From NCBI RefSeq assembly GCF_026212465.1, contig NC_080048.1:35116422-35180421 (forward strand): DNA of 64,000 nt, given 5' to 3'. The DNA comes from Amaranthus tricolor (lineage: Eukaryota > Streptophyta > Magnoliopsida > Caryophyllales > Amaranthaceae). The translations under genes were made by a program, and so were the position numbers. Positions 12,979 through 23,218 of the stretch are shown piece after piece (position 1 is the stretch's first letter; each line of letters opens with the position of its first letter). The notes below the pieces were generated by a model. The model saw nothing but the letters and a program-made list of their open reading frames with translations, was not told the origin of the DNA and did not search any database.

Positions 12979-13061
<83 letters not shown>

Positions 13062-13169
13062 CAACAACAATGTTGTAATAATACTAATAATAACAATAAA
13101 AATAATACTAATAATAATAATACTAATACTAATAATAAAATAATAATAATAATAATAATAATAATAATT
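12811..13169. repeat. long (TAA)n microsatellite
   Basis: About 360 bp of almost pure TAA trinucleotide with occasional C substitutions, lying between the tnp2 tail and an internal GCGAC-repeat block of CACTA-2. On the other strand it reads as a meaningless poly-Tyr frame. Confidence 0.97.
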
Positions 13170-13227
13170 TTAAAAAAAATACTGCAGCCGATTTTTTCCT
13201 TACTGCAGCACGCAAACTTTTTCATTT

Positions 13228-13350
13228 CCGAGGACTAGCGACCAACCAGCGACCAGCGGGGCGGTCGCCATCTTCAGAAAGTCAAACCTCCTGTCATGTC
13301 GTTGCAGTTGGCGACCAACCAGCGACTATATTGGCGGTCGCCAAATCCTG
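13228..13350. repeat. internal block of GCGACCA repeats in CACTA-2
   Basis: GCGACCAACCAGCGACC, GGCGGTCGCC and related words repeat here in the same way as in the two subterminal regions. A block this far from the 3' end (about 1 kb) is unusual. It may mark the former end of a shorter element or an inserted relative. Downstream 13351-13948 holds one small open frame (13652-13753, 33 codons, MEFNNQLWEAVQMGN...) of unknown nature and otherwise AT-rich DNA. Confidence 0.75.
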
Positions 13351-13942
13351 ATGATAAAAATCGTGCTATTTTGCCCTCATTACCCTCATCATCTTGTGGT
13401 TACAACTCATTTCCAACTCTAAAATTCTCATCTTGTTATTAAAAGGTTAGTGTTTATTATATATTTTTTTGCCTAGATTTTGTTTTATGTTATTTTCGAC
13501 ATATTTTTATTTTTTTTTAATATTTTCGAATAATGGCATGTTTGAAACATGTTTAGTGCTAATATTTTCCAGTTTTTTCTTATATTCATATTTAGTTTTA
13601 AATTGTTTTTTAATATTTCAAAAACAATCGAAAGGTCAAAGAGCCACAGCCTATGGAGTTCAATAATCAATTATGGGAAGCGGTGCAAATGGGAAATGTT
13701 CAGACTGCCTATGAGACTCACCAAAGGCTGACTGAACAAATTCAAAGAGAATGAAAACTCTTTTTTAAAATTCATTCAATCCCATCTCAATTTGTATCAA
13801 CCCCCTCCTCCAAATGAATGATTAAATATATGTACCTTTTGTGACTTTGTACATAAACTTTAATTTTATATATATTTCCAGCTCTTTATTTTTATTTACT
13901 TGTTTTATGTGTACATATATATTTATCTTAATATTACAACAA

Positions 13943-13948
<6 letters not shown>

Positions 13949-14018
<70 letters not shown>
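13949..14018. repeat. (TA)n microsatellite
   Basis: About 70 bp of uninterrupted TA dinucleotide inside CACTA-2, just before its 3' subterminal block. Confidence 0.97.
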
Positions 14019-14024
<6 letters not shown>

Positions 14025-14030
14025 TAAAAG

Positions 14031-14372
14031 AGGCGACAGTTGGCGACGGAAAGCTGGTCGCTAAGCAGGCGACCAAACAGCTAGGTAGGCAGGCGACGAC
14101 ACAGCTACGAAAAAGTGGTCGCCAAGAAGGCGACCAAATAGCTAGGAGAAGGGTGGTCGCCAGATTGGCGACGAGATTCTGGTCGCCAAGTGGTTGCCAA
14201 CTGTTTCTGAAAAAAAGGCGTGGAAAAGGCGTCCATTTTGAGATTAGCGACGAAAGAAATAGCGACCACCTCGTATCTCGTCGCCAGCCCGTCACCCGGC
14301 CTACTTTTTGACCGTTTAGCTATCAAATGGCGACGAAATGCTTTATCGTCAATTCGATAGTTATTTGTAGTG
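14031..14372. repeat. CACTA-2 3' subterminal repeats and terminal repeat
   Basis: GGCGACGG, TGGTCGCCA and GCGACCA motifs recur every 15-40 bp up to the terminal ATAGTTATTTGTAGTG. The block mirrors 11038-11310 at the 5' end. By analogy with known CACTA elements these are transposase accessory-protein binding sites. Confidence 0.8.
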
Positions 14373-14375
14373 TCT

Positions 14376-14858
14376 TATTTCCCATTATACAAGGATTCAG
14401 TTTAAAATGCTAAGAATTATAGTATACAAATCTATCAAAGGATGAGGGGGCATTGATGAAAATGAAGCTAAAGAATTGGTGGAGCTAATGGTATACCTAT
14501 TGAGTAAATTGGCTAATTGATTTATTCAACAAGATATAGAGGACAACAATATGCCTAACAGCTAGGCTAGCCAAAAAATAAATTTAACCTGAACCTAATC
14601 CGAAATAAGGGAATTTGGGTTGAAACTTTTGACCCAATGAAATGGGTTACTTCGACCCGATCTGTTTATTAAAATGAGTTAGGTTAAAGTCAAAATAAAC
14701 CTAAAACAACCTGGTATAACCCATTTTTTCAACGAGTTGATTTTGAGTCAAATCAATCAAAATAGTTTGAACTAAATTCATTTCATATTTTCTTATTTTT
14801 CATAATAAATAAAAAATAAACGACTCATAAACTAAAAGTATAAAACTGAGGACCAAAA
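14376..14858. other. non-coding spacer with GGGTT/GACCC-rich stretch
   Basis: AT-rich DNA. From about 14590 to 14760 it holds repeated short words such as TTGGGTTGAA, GACCCAATGAAATGGGTT and GACCCGATC, a texture seen in hAT subterminal regions. I could not find matching termini or a target duplication, so no element is called. Confidence 0.5.
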
Positions 14859-15037
14859 AATAAGATTTAGTCGATTTTAAAAACCCTAAAATGATAACAT
14901 AAAACTCTAAACGAGTTAAGTGGGTTAAATTCATGTTGACCTTAGTCTAAATTGAAATAGGATTTACGAAGTTCAACCCAATCAACTAAAAGGGTTAGGT
15001 TCGAGACATAGGGTTTTTTACCCATTTATATATGACT
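14859..15037. repeat. 179-bp direct repeat, right copy
   Basis: Same orientation and about 97% identical to 10671-10849; the pair is 4.2 kb apart and brackets CACTA-2. It lacks TG...CA ends, so it is not an obvious LTR. Confidence 0.9.
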
Positions 15038-15125
15038 TGAATACAAATCCGACCCAACAAGCCTATCAATTGGAGAAAAAGTACTCTGATACCCATATAT
15101 AAGAGCAACGGAGATGTTCAATATT

Positions 15126-15612
15126 GCTCCAACTACTAAGGAATAAAATCCATGAGTCATACTTTGAAGTTATGAACAAAGTGATAGAATATATGAGGAT
15201 ATATACAAGTATATTAGAGAACCAGTTCGTATATGCATAGAAAACTACAATGGAGTAATTCATTTGAATAGACAAATGGTGAAATACTATATGGCTAGAG
15301 AAAAAAGACTTGCACATTATTTTCATAAATTTAGAGAAAGCATACAACATGGTACCAAGAGAAATACTTTGTTAGGCAATGATAAAGAAGGTATTCCTAA
15401 GAAATACATTGACATTGTGCAAGATATGTATCGAGATGTGATAATGAATGTTAGAACATGTAAAAAAGCAACACAATGCGTTCACCGAGGTTCGATCCTA
15501 AGCTCTTCTCTTTTTGCATTGGTTATTGATGCATGTTGTTTGCATGTTATTTGCTAATAACATTGTACAATCTATAAGACGGTTAAGACAAGAATTGGAA
15601 TAGAACGGTTGA
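15126..15612 (+). pseudogene. LINE reverse transcriptase remnant
   Basis: Translation across frames gives the order of a plant non-LTR reverse transcriptase: a region resembling ...WERVIE...ISENQFGFMPGRSTMEAIHL (here LKLWNKVIEYMRIYTSILENQF), then RQMVKYYMAREKRL, GIPKKYIDIVQDMY, QCVHRGSILSSSLFALVIDA, and finally CMLFANNIVQ. The catalytic FADD box is read as FANN, and stops and frameshifts are present. Only part of the palm domain is left. It ends near a TAG at about 15603. It is dead, with no terminal features visible. Confidence 0.75.
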
Positions 15613-16199
15613 GACAAGAATTGGAGTCACGATGATTAAAATTAAGTCAGAGTTAGACGGAGTATATAAAGTGTTACTTTAGCACAATCATATAAATAAA
15701 AATAAACACAGTAAAATTAGAATAGAACAAAAAGAGCAGCAAAGAAATAATCGTTGCCATATTTATCTGTCCACATTTCGCACAAAAAAAAATTAAAAAA
15801 ATTAAAACATTAAAGACCCAATTGACATACCAGCAAGGGAAGAATATTCATTGGAGGGATTGGATAATACAGAGACAATCGATTTATTCGATTTCCTAGA
15901 TTGAAAAACAATACATTAGAAACTTCTTGAAAGGGGTTTAAAACTAAATCAAATTAGAGGAATTAAAAAGAAAATTCTTCAAGAAAGGGCTTGAAGTCAA
16001 CTTTAAATTTGACAACTTTAAACTCTTAGAGTAAACATTTCAAGTTCTAGAATAGTTGTTTTAAGCTTTTAACCATCGGTAAGGCTTGAAGTCAGGACTT
16101 CAAACCTTAAAATAGAGATTTTAAACTTTTGAATAAACATTTTGATGGTTGGAGTAGGTAGTTAAAAATGAAGTTAAGTCTTTAGAGAAGGAAGATTAA
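15613..16199. other. non-coding spacer
   Basis: AT-rich sequence with weak internal repetition of GAAGTC/AACTTTAAA words at 15985-16150. No gene or element is supported. Confidence 0.6.
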
Positions 16200-16204
16200 G
16201 AATC

Positions 16205-16758
16205 TATTAGGCCGTGACAATTCGTCACATAATTTTCACCGTGGCCCACTCGTGTGGACACAGGAGACCCGTGGGTTTGAGCCTACAAATCCACAAGTCA
16301 AGAGCGTTGACTTGCACATACACTTGGTGAGGTTCATTATTTCCCAAAACCATATGGTAGTAGGAAGATTAGCTCGCCCACTATATATGCAAGTCAACAA
16401 CCCACTATTTTATCGATGTGCGATCTTGTCTCACATGTGAAGTATTTCCAACACTCCCCCTCACATGTGAGCCTCATCATACCAGGAACCACCTTCGGCT
16501 CTGATACCATATTAGACCGTGACAATTCGTCACATAATTTTCACCGTGGCCCACTCGTGTGGACACGGGAGACCCGTGGGCTTGAGCCTACAAATCCACG
16601 AGTCAAGAGCGTTGACTTGCACATACACTTGGTGAGGTTCATTATTTCCCAAAACTATATGGTAGTAGGAAGATTAGCTCACCCACTATATATGCAAGTC
16701 AACAACCCACTATTTTATCGATGTGGGATCTTGTCTCACATGTGAATTATTTCCAACA
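16205..16758 (-). mobile_element. TRIM-1, miniature LTR retrotransposon
   Basis: Two nearly identical 249-bp LTRs (16205-16453 and 16510-16758) flank only 56 bp. Read on the minus strand, each LTR starts TGTTGGAAATA and ends with TAATA. The first is followed by TGGTATCAGAGCC (16509-16497), the methionine-tRNA primer site, and the second is preceded by the purine tract TGTGAGGGGGAG (16465-16454). Flanks are GAATC at 16200-16204 and 16759-16763, a 5-bp target duplication. There is no coding sequence, so it depends on other elements. The high LTR identity suggests a recent insertion. Confidence 0.95.
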
Positions 16759-16885
16759 GAATCGAAAAAGAATTCATAATAGATTCGTTTGATGATTTGA
16801 GTTAGAATATGGGCTTACCAAATCTTCTAGAGGAAGGCCCAGATGCAATCTGCCATGTTGGGCCAAATGCATACCCAAAGATAAG

Positions 16886-17510
16886 GGGAGTTTCTGAAAA
16901 AAATAAGATTATTAAACAACTTTATTCAAAAAACAAGCTTTGTTCAAACTTTATTCCCGAAATAAGTATCCTTGCCTCCAAACCTAGGCTTGGTGTATAC
17001 TCGCACTTACTAACAGCGAATTAAAAGAAATGATCAAAAATTTAGTCAAGAGATATGTCGCTGTTACTAACAGCGACTTAATGGTTGACTGGTCAAACTA
17101 TTAAGTCGTTGTTACTAACAGCGACATATCCCTTGACCTGGTTTGACTTTTGTTGATCTTTTTTTACGATTTAAACTAACCGTTATAAAAATAGCGACAT
17201 ATCTTTTTGTTGCTTGTCCTTTCTACTTGGATGAAGGATTCGAATGCACGTACTTTAGGTGGGTTGCTCCGAAGAGTACCAAATCGCTTGAAAAAGAAAA
17301 ATAAGAGATTAAAGATGAATGAAATTGTATTGAATTTCGAGAGCATTTTCCCTATTTGAATATGATTGTCTGTTTGTTTTTGATTAAATTCATATTGCTT
17401 TCTTGGCGAATTGATTCATCGCCGAAAACTCTAAGTACTTAACATCATTTCTTTCATAATAAACGTGTGATAATACGATAAAAATATATACATCTACATA
17501 TATATTACAA
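16886..17510. repeat. MULE left terminal inverted repeat
   Basis: Inverse of 19178-19798 with modest divergence. Near 17055-17135 it contains palindromes in which the arms GTCGCTGTTA / TAACAGCGAC flank one central base (the left copies differ slightly). Confidence 0.9.
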
Positions 17511-17613
17511 ATTATACACAAAAGTCCAAATGTTACAAATATTGAATATGTACAAATGTTCAATATATACAAAATGTCACTAATGTTCAATATATACAAA
17601 CAGTATACTAATG

Positions 17614-17895
17614 TTAATCCTCCTCCTGTACCCTGTCTAACTGTGACGGTTTACGACGCCTCCTACGATAGTAAGAGGTCGTCGTATGATGCTCGGGTAG
17701 GGGAGCTGATGACAGATGCAATGCCCTGTGCCTGCATTAAGACTGAAGTATTAATGAAATGTATAACATGTAAGTTCTATGGATAATAATCAACGTTGAA
17801 GAATACTTACAAAGTGTGTCATCGTCGGTGCTCCTGTGATCCGCCTGCATTGTCAGTACACTAGGGTCTCGAGGGCCTAGAGCTGCTGGATCCAT
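17614..17895 (-). pseudogene. possible plant mobile domain (PMD) gene remnant carried by the MULE
   Basis: On the minus strand, ATG at 17895 opens MDPAALGPRDPSVLTMQ followed by ADHRST. This matches the characteristic start of plant PMD/aminotransferase-like proteins (M..GP.DPSVL..Q..HRS). After 28 codons a GT donor (CACTTTGTAAGT) appears. Beyond a possible acceptor near 17725 an Arg-rich tail, SYYRRRRRKPSQL ... EED-stop (17614), is open in a different frame. The domain body itself is missing. It lies about 100 bp downstream of the MURA stop on the same strand. Association of PMD genes with MULEs is known from plant genomes; the assignment here rests on the N-terminal signature only. Confidence 0.5.
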
Positions 17896-17993
17896 CTCTA
17901 CTGCAATTCAACAATAACGAAGTTGTAGTTATGATTATACGTAAAAAGATTTAAGATACTGTTTATGTTTATATACTCAAATACAGATACTAT

Positions 17994-19160
17994 TTACCTT
18001 GACGTGCAAGTTTTAGTGTTGTGACCTTCACTACCACACTGTCGACAAGCGTTGCGTCTCCTTGATCCTTCGTCCATCTTGTTGGTGATCCTCCTTGACT
18101 TAGGTCTTCCTAGTCCAAGAATGTGATCTGGATTGTGTGTCACCTCAACACCTGTGTATTGAGGCCATGACCTCTTATCAATCAAAGGCATGAATATGGA
18201 TTCATATGTATTTACATAGATCTGGATAGTGTAGCAAGAGTCCAAAAAACGCTCATACGATAAGTGTCTTGTAATACAAACGGCAAGAACATGAGAACAA
18301 GGTAAGTGATATATGGAGGGTTTGTTACAAGTGCATTTCGTTTCTCTCAAATCCACACTTTGTATTTTACCACCCTTGGCAGATCCTCTATTACCACGTC
18401 CAGTCTTAACATGAAAAAGGCCTCGTCTGTAGTCAAATGCGACGATCTCATGGAAGTTTTCCTTTTCAGTATTACGGGTGATAATTCTTGTGGCGTGTGA
18501 AGTGTACTTACTTCCCCTAATTAGCCATGCATTTGCATTCTCGCGTCTTTTAACAATATAATCATTAACACGGTAGAAAGTGAACTCCACAAGAGTAGTT
18601 ATAGACAAGAAAAAAATACCTTTCATCACGTGATTGAATACTTCGGCTAAGTTGGTATTAGTAACACCAAACCTATACCCTCCATCATGACATATTGACC
18701 ATTTACACATATCACCAACTTGATCAATCCAAAAAAGAGCTTCTCGATTAGCAACACCAATAGCCTTCAATCCCTATGACCTTATGTGGTTGTCTTTGCT
18801 CTGCAGTCCTTCCATACATCTTCTTCAGTTTCACATTACCCATTTGACGGTTGAAGTTACTTAACAAATGCCGCAAGCAAAACCTATGATGGGCATTCGA
18901 AGGTTGCCATTCCGGCTCCTCCATGGTTGCTAGAATGCCCGCATGTCTATCGGAAATAACACATAAACCTAGACTATGCATCACATGCTTACGAACACAC
19001 GCTATAAACCAAGACCATACGGCTATGCATTTTTTCTCTACCAAAGCAAAGGCAAGCGGGAAGATTCCCTTGTTCCCATCTTGAGCAATCACAGTTAACA
19101 ACGTATGCAATACTTGAACCCTTCAATACTAGGTTTAAAAGCCCAAAACACACGCTGGAA
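17994..19160 (-). pseudogene. MURA-type transposase, N-terminally deleted and frameshifted
   Basis: Read on the minus strand, a piece RVFWAFKPSIEGF (about 19150-19115) is followed by TLLTVIAQDGNKGIFPLAFA, VISDRHAGI, NAHHRFCLRHLLSNF, then after a frameshift near 18765 EALFWIDQVGDMCKW, a SWIM zinc finger (CTCNKPSIYHLPCSHVLAVC, near 18340) and a CCHC knuckle CRQCGSEGHNTKTC close to the stop at 17994. The first catalytic Asp region (D-G-T-H between SIEGF and TLLTV) is deleted, and the N-terminal third is absent because the TIR begins at 19178. The element is not autonomous. Confidence 0.92.
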
Positions 19161-19177
19161 AATTCTAATACTAGGAT

Positions 19178-19798
19178 GGATATATATGTAGATGTATATA
19201 ATTTTTATCGTATTATCACACGTTTATTATGTGTGAAATGATGTTAAGTACTCAGAGTTTTCGGTGATGAATCATTCCGCCAAGAATGCAGTATGAATTT
19301 AATCAAAAATAAACAGACAATCATATTCAAATATGGAAAATGTTCTCGAAAATTCAACACAATTTCATTCATCTTTAAGCTCTTGTTTTTTCTTTTTCAA
19401 GCGATTTGGTACCCTTCGGAGCAACCCATCTAAAGTATGTGCATCTGAATCCTTCAGCCAAGTAGAAAGGACAAGCAACAAAAAGATATGTCGCTGTTTT
19501 TACAACGGTTAGTTTAAATCATACAAAAATATCAACAAAAGTCAAACCAGGTCAAGGGATATGTCGCTGTTAGTAACAGCGACTTAATAGTTTGACCAGT
19601 CAATCATTAAGTCGCTGTTAGTAACAGCGACATATCTCTTGACTAAATTTTTGACCATTTCTTTTAATTCACTGTTAGTAAGTGCGAGTATACACCAAGC
19701 CTAGGTTTGGAGGCAAGGACGCTTATTTTGGGAATAAAGTTTGAACAAAGCTTGTTTTTGAATAAAGTTGTTAAATAATCTTATTTTTTCAAATACTC
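19178..19798. repeat. MULE right terminal inverted repeat
   Basis: Mirror of the left TIR. At about 19564 and 19610 it holds two copies of a perfect palindrome with 10-nt arms GTCGCTGTTA / TAACAGCGAC around a single G. Confidence 0.9.
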
Positions 19799-19806
19799 AA
19801 GATAAG

Positions 19807-21239
19807 TGACATATTAGCCTTGGGCATGTAAGATCTTCTTTGAACCAGTTTCTCACAAGATGATATTCCAACAAGACGGTGAAAATCAGGTTTTATTTTA
19901 GCTGGAGTGAATATTATTTTTTTCGAAATTTGATTTTCACTTAGTCTACCCCTCTCTTAATTCAACTTGTAACAAAATAGCTAGATGGTGGCTTGTATTA
20001 GATATTTCAACAAGAAGTCGCGGAGATGATATTTTGCTATTAAAAGTCAATCGAAAATAATATTTTTGTTACCACTAATAAGGGTTAATTGTGTACATCC
20101 AACTCCTAAATTTTTTATTTTCTAATAATTTTTTGCTCTTAATTTGCTATCATCAAACCTATTATTTTTAATAATTTAACATTTTCTCTTTGTTTGTTGT
20201 CAGTATACCTTTTATTTTCAGATAATCCAATTTTTGTCCTTAGTTTGCTATCATACCCTATTAGTCTGATTAGTATGCTGACAGCAAACTAATAACAAAT
20301 GTTGAATTAATAATAGATAATATAATGGTGGATTTATTCACAGTAATTGGGGGTAATGTTGGATTATTCATGTCAATTTTTCCTAAATTATATGTATATA
20401 AATTGGTTTTGAACTATTGTTGGATTATGTATATATTAGTTATGTTGTATTTTTGGCTTATGTATGTATATATTGATTTTGGAGTATCGTTGGATTATAT
20501 ATACAAGATTTTAATCAATGATGATATCTATAAATGCATAAAACTCTATAAAAAGAGACTTTTCAATTAACCTTCCAACACCATAAACCTGCCCAAGACT
20601 TCAATTCTGGGTAGGTTTGTGGCGTCGATTGCACAAAAATCGACAGCACAGACCTAAAAAATTTATTATTTTAAGACGCTCTTTGACATCATATTTCACG
20701 ACTGACGCAACATTTATTGCGTCGTTCCTCGCCTCTAATAATTATTCATATTATATCATTAAAATATATTTAATCAAAAATTAATTACGAGTTTATTTTA
20801 GATGACGATCATTAGGTACACCTAGAATTTTCTATATTGTTACCACTTTGCACGCTAAATGCTTATAAAACAATGACATTCACCCATTATCGTGTTAGAA
20901 CCCACAAAAAACTTGAACATTCTTCAAATTTGCTGAGAACATTATTACATGATACGACTATAGTTGTAGTGTTCAACTATAATCTTTGCTTCATTCTAAG
21001 CCATTTGTTTCAAATTTACCATATCAAACCAAACTATGATCATTTTTGGTACCACCACAAAATATGAGGTCCTCACTTCCCACAAAACTACATTATTGAA
21101 CCTACACCTATCAAATTTGACGCGACTTGAAAACTCGATTGAATGTGACTGCACTAAAATTAAACCTGACCATATCATTGCTTTTTTGAAATTTGATGAC
21201 TTTTTTAGTTTTACGTCAATAACTTCGAGCTATAACCTT
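19807..21239. other. gene-poor AT-rich spacer
   Basis: No coding sequence or bounded element can be supported. A GC-richer patch at 20575-20740 (GCGTCGATT, GACGCAACA, TTGCGTCGTT) looks like a transposon remnant without recognisable ends. Only short chance open frames are present. Confidence 0.6.
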
Positions 21240-21498
21240 CTCCTTCCGTTTCTTTTCAAATGTCTCATTTAATTTTGGGTTATTATTCATTAATCACTCA
21301 TAATTAGCATTTTATTCTTAATCCACACATTAAAACGAAATCAAATGAAATCTGATTTGATTCGTCTCAACAAAACATTTATAACTATTTTTTATAATCT
21401 TTAATTATACACAATTATCGCTATCAAGTACTGAATTAGTAATTGACAAACATACAAAAAGCAAATAAGACATTTAAAATGAAATAGAGGTGATACTA
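21240..21498. mobile_element. Stowaway-like MITE, family A
   Basis: It starts CTCCTTCCGTTTC and has inverted ends: TTCAAATGTCTCATTT on the left pairs with AAATAAGACATTTAAAA on the right. The interior carries a conserved AT-rich core (AAACGAAATCAAATGAAATC...GATTCGTCTCAAC) found again at 26330-26572, 29709-29957 and 38228-38490. No coding capacity. Confidence 0.65.
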
Positions 21499-22917
21499 TT
21501 TTCAGCCAAAAATGTATTATTTGAATCAATATTTCATATTACTTCTAAAGTTGTTTATAAATCTTAAAAAGTGAAAAATGTTCATTGTATCTTTTAGTTT
21601 ATTTATAGCAATAAGAATAAAATAATAATAAATATATAATCTATAAATTAAATTCAACTGACACGAAATCTAATCCTAACCAGCCAATTTAACATATTAA
21701 TAGAGAAAAAGTTTAAACCACCATCACATGGGTTTAGAAAATGACTACTACAAAAACAAACATGTAATATTCAAAGTATCCTTTTTATGTATGAACATTT
21801 TCTTGAACTCTTTTCTCGTGGCATGACTTTTTATAATTTTGCAGTTATTAGTCATCCTTTTCTATTGGAATTTGTTTTTGTATATCTTGGCATGTTTTTA
21901 AGTGGAATAAATACACTATAAGGGATTCCCTTTATGTTTCAACTTTGGTGGTTGTATCCTTCCTTCCCTAACTAGTGGGTGGGTCCCATCTTTGAGATTG
22001 TGAAGTCGGTTGGTTGATAATGACACTCAAAGTAAGTGTTACCTTGAGGCTTGAGGATGAACGAGAAATAATTAGAAAATTTAATGCATAACTTATTTAT
22101 CTTTTAAAGATTTTTAATTTTTGATTTTAATGACATGATATTTCATTTATTCTTTAGAAATCGGCATTTACATTACCTTTTCTATTTGTTTAACATGTTA
22201 TTTATTTTCTCAGAGTGTTTTTTTTCTTGTCCTTTTTATGTACCACCTTATCCCTTCTCCTTCCGGTCTTCCCACTCGAAAATTCAACCCCCAACACCCT
22301 AGAAAAACCATCAACATGGGTTTATTAACAAAGGGTTATTTAGACCTTTACAAGAAAAAAACATGCAAATGTTAAATTTTTAAAGGATGAATGAAAGATT
22401 GAATCTTTAAAGAATAAATAAAAGCTCAAAACTTTAGAAGAAAAAATCATACTAAGATCGAATCTTAAAAGAATGACTAAAAGGTCGAACCATTAAAATT
22501 TAATAACTTAAAGCTGGGATAATTAAAACTAAAATTTCCAAAATAGTTTGTGTTGAAATGTATTTCATCCCCTTTGATTATTATTACTCTTGTGCATGCC
22601 GATCTTAGCCATGTCACATGTGGTTTTCAATTTTTGCATGTTTTTCTACAATTGTTATGGTTGAAGTGGTATATGTATTACTTTACAGTCTATATTAATG
22701 GGACACTTGAACTGAAATATGTGTTTTATAGTATAAATTATTTTAATATGTTACAAAATTATGTTCATTTATTTTTCAGTAACTATACTTTATTAAAAAG
22801 TTCTTACATAGAAGGAAAAAAATATAGCTATTAAAAAGAATCAAATGATAACATATTATTGTAGTTGTATAAGTTATTATTTAATACTTGTAACTTGTAA
22901 GAAGTAATGTCATTTAG
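21499..22917. other. gene-poor AT-rich spacer
   Basis: Only short chance frames. The stretch 22365-22500 has loose repeats of GAATGACTAAAAGGTCGAA-like words. Nothing can be assigned. Confidence 0.6.
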
Positions 22918-23210
22918 CAGGGCCATCCCATTGAATTTTGAGCCCAGAACAAAAGATAAAAAAGGGCCCCTAAAAATTTAAGGCGTAACGAATAATATAA
23001 TACACATTTTGTTTTTTATTGTTGATATTTAAACTATTTTACAAAAAAAACACTAAGAATTTATATTACTTAGCAAAAAATGTAAGTTATATCTAAATTT
23101 AATTCAAATTAATATCACTTATTATATACATAAAAGTAAGTTTTTTGGGTTTTGAAGAATTTAAGGGCCTAGGCGGTAGCCCGCTTTACCCTTTCTAATC
23201 AACGGCCATG
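22918..23210. mobile_element. hAT-like MITE (293 bp)
   Basis: Begins CAGGGCCATCCC and ends AACGGCCATG, imperfect inverted ends of the CAGGGCC type. It is flanked by TCATTTAG (22910-22917) and TAATTTAG (23211-23218), 7 of 8 identical, as expected for the 8-bp hAT duplication. The interior is non-coding with GGGCCCCTAAA and AAGGGCCTAGGCGGTAGCCC near its ends. Confidence 0.6.
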
Positions 23211-23218
23211 TAATTTAG

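Larger units (their letters stand above)
11025..14372 (+). mobile_element. CACTA-2, complete but degenerate CACTA element
   Basis: Both ends are visible: CACTACAAATAACTAT at 11025-11040 and its inverse ATAGTTATTTGTAGTG at 14357-14372. The flanking bases are TCT on each side (11022-11024 and 14373-14375), the 3-bp target duplication expected for CACTA. The 3348-bp element contains a wrecked tnp2, a long (TAA)n tract, a (TA)n tract and three blocks of GCGACCA/TGGTCGCC motifs (11056-11310, 13228-13350, 14031-14345). Its termini differ from CACTA at 6094, so it is another family. Confidence 0.95.
16886..19798 (-). mobile_element. MULE (Mutator-like) element with ~620-bp terminal inverted repeats
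   Basis: Inverted repeats of about 620 bp (16886-17510 and 19178-19798) enclose a truncated MURA and a second gene remnant. Flanks read AAGATAAG at 16878-16885 and at 19799-19806; extending one base gives 8 of 9 matches, consistent with the 9-bp duplication of Mutator-like elements. The interior appears to be a deletion derivative of a larger element. Confidence 0.9.

Noticed and set aside
12797..13225. 142-codon minus-strand frame that is almost all Tyr
   Set aside because: It is the (TAA)n microsatellite translated; no coding property.
14565..15060. Possible hAT element bounded by TAGGCTAG and its inverse near 15058
   Set aside because: The ends match over only a few bases and the flanks (CTAACAGC and TCAATTGG) do not form a target duplication.
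16252..16745. Two similar plus-strand frames
   Set aside because: They are the two LTRs of TRIM-1 translated; direct repeats, not genes.
20325..21272. Several 60-80 codon frames
   Set aside because: AT-rich chance frames with hydrophobic low-complexity translations and no similarity recognised.
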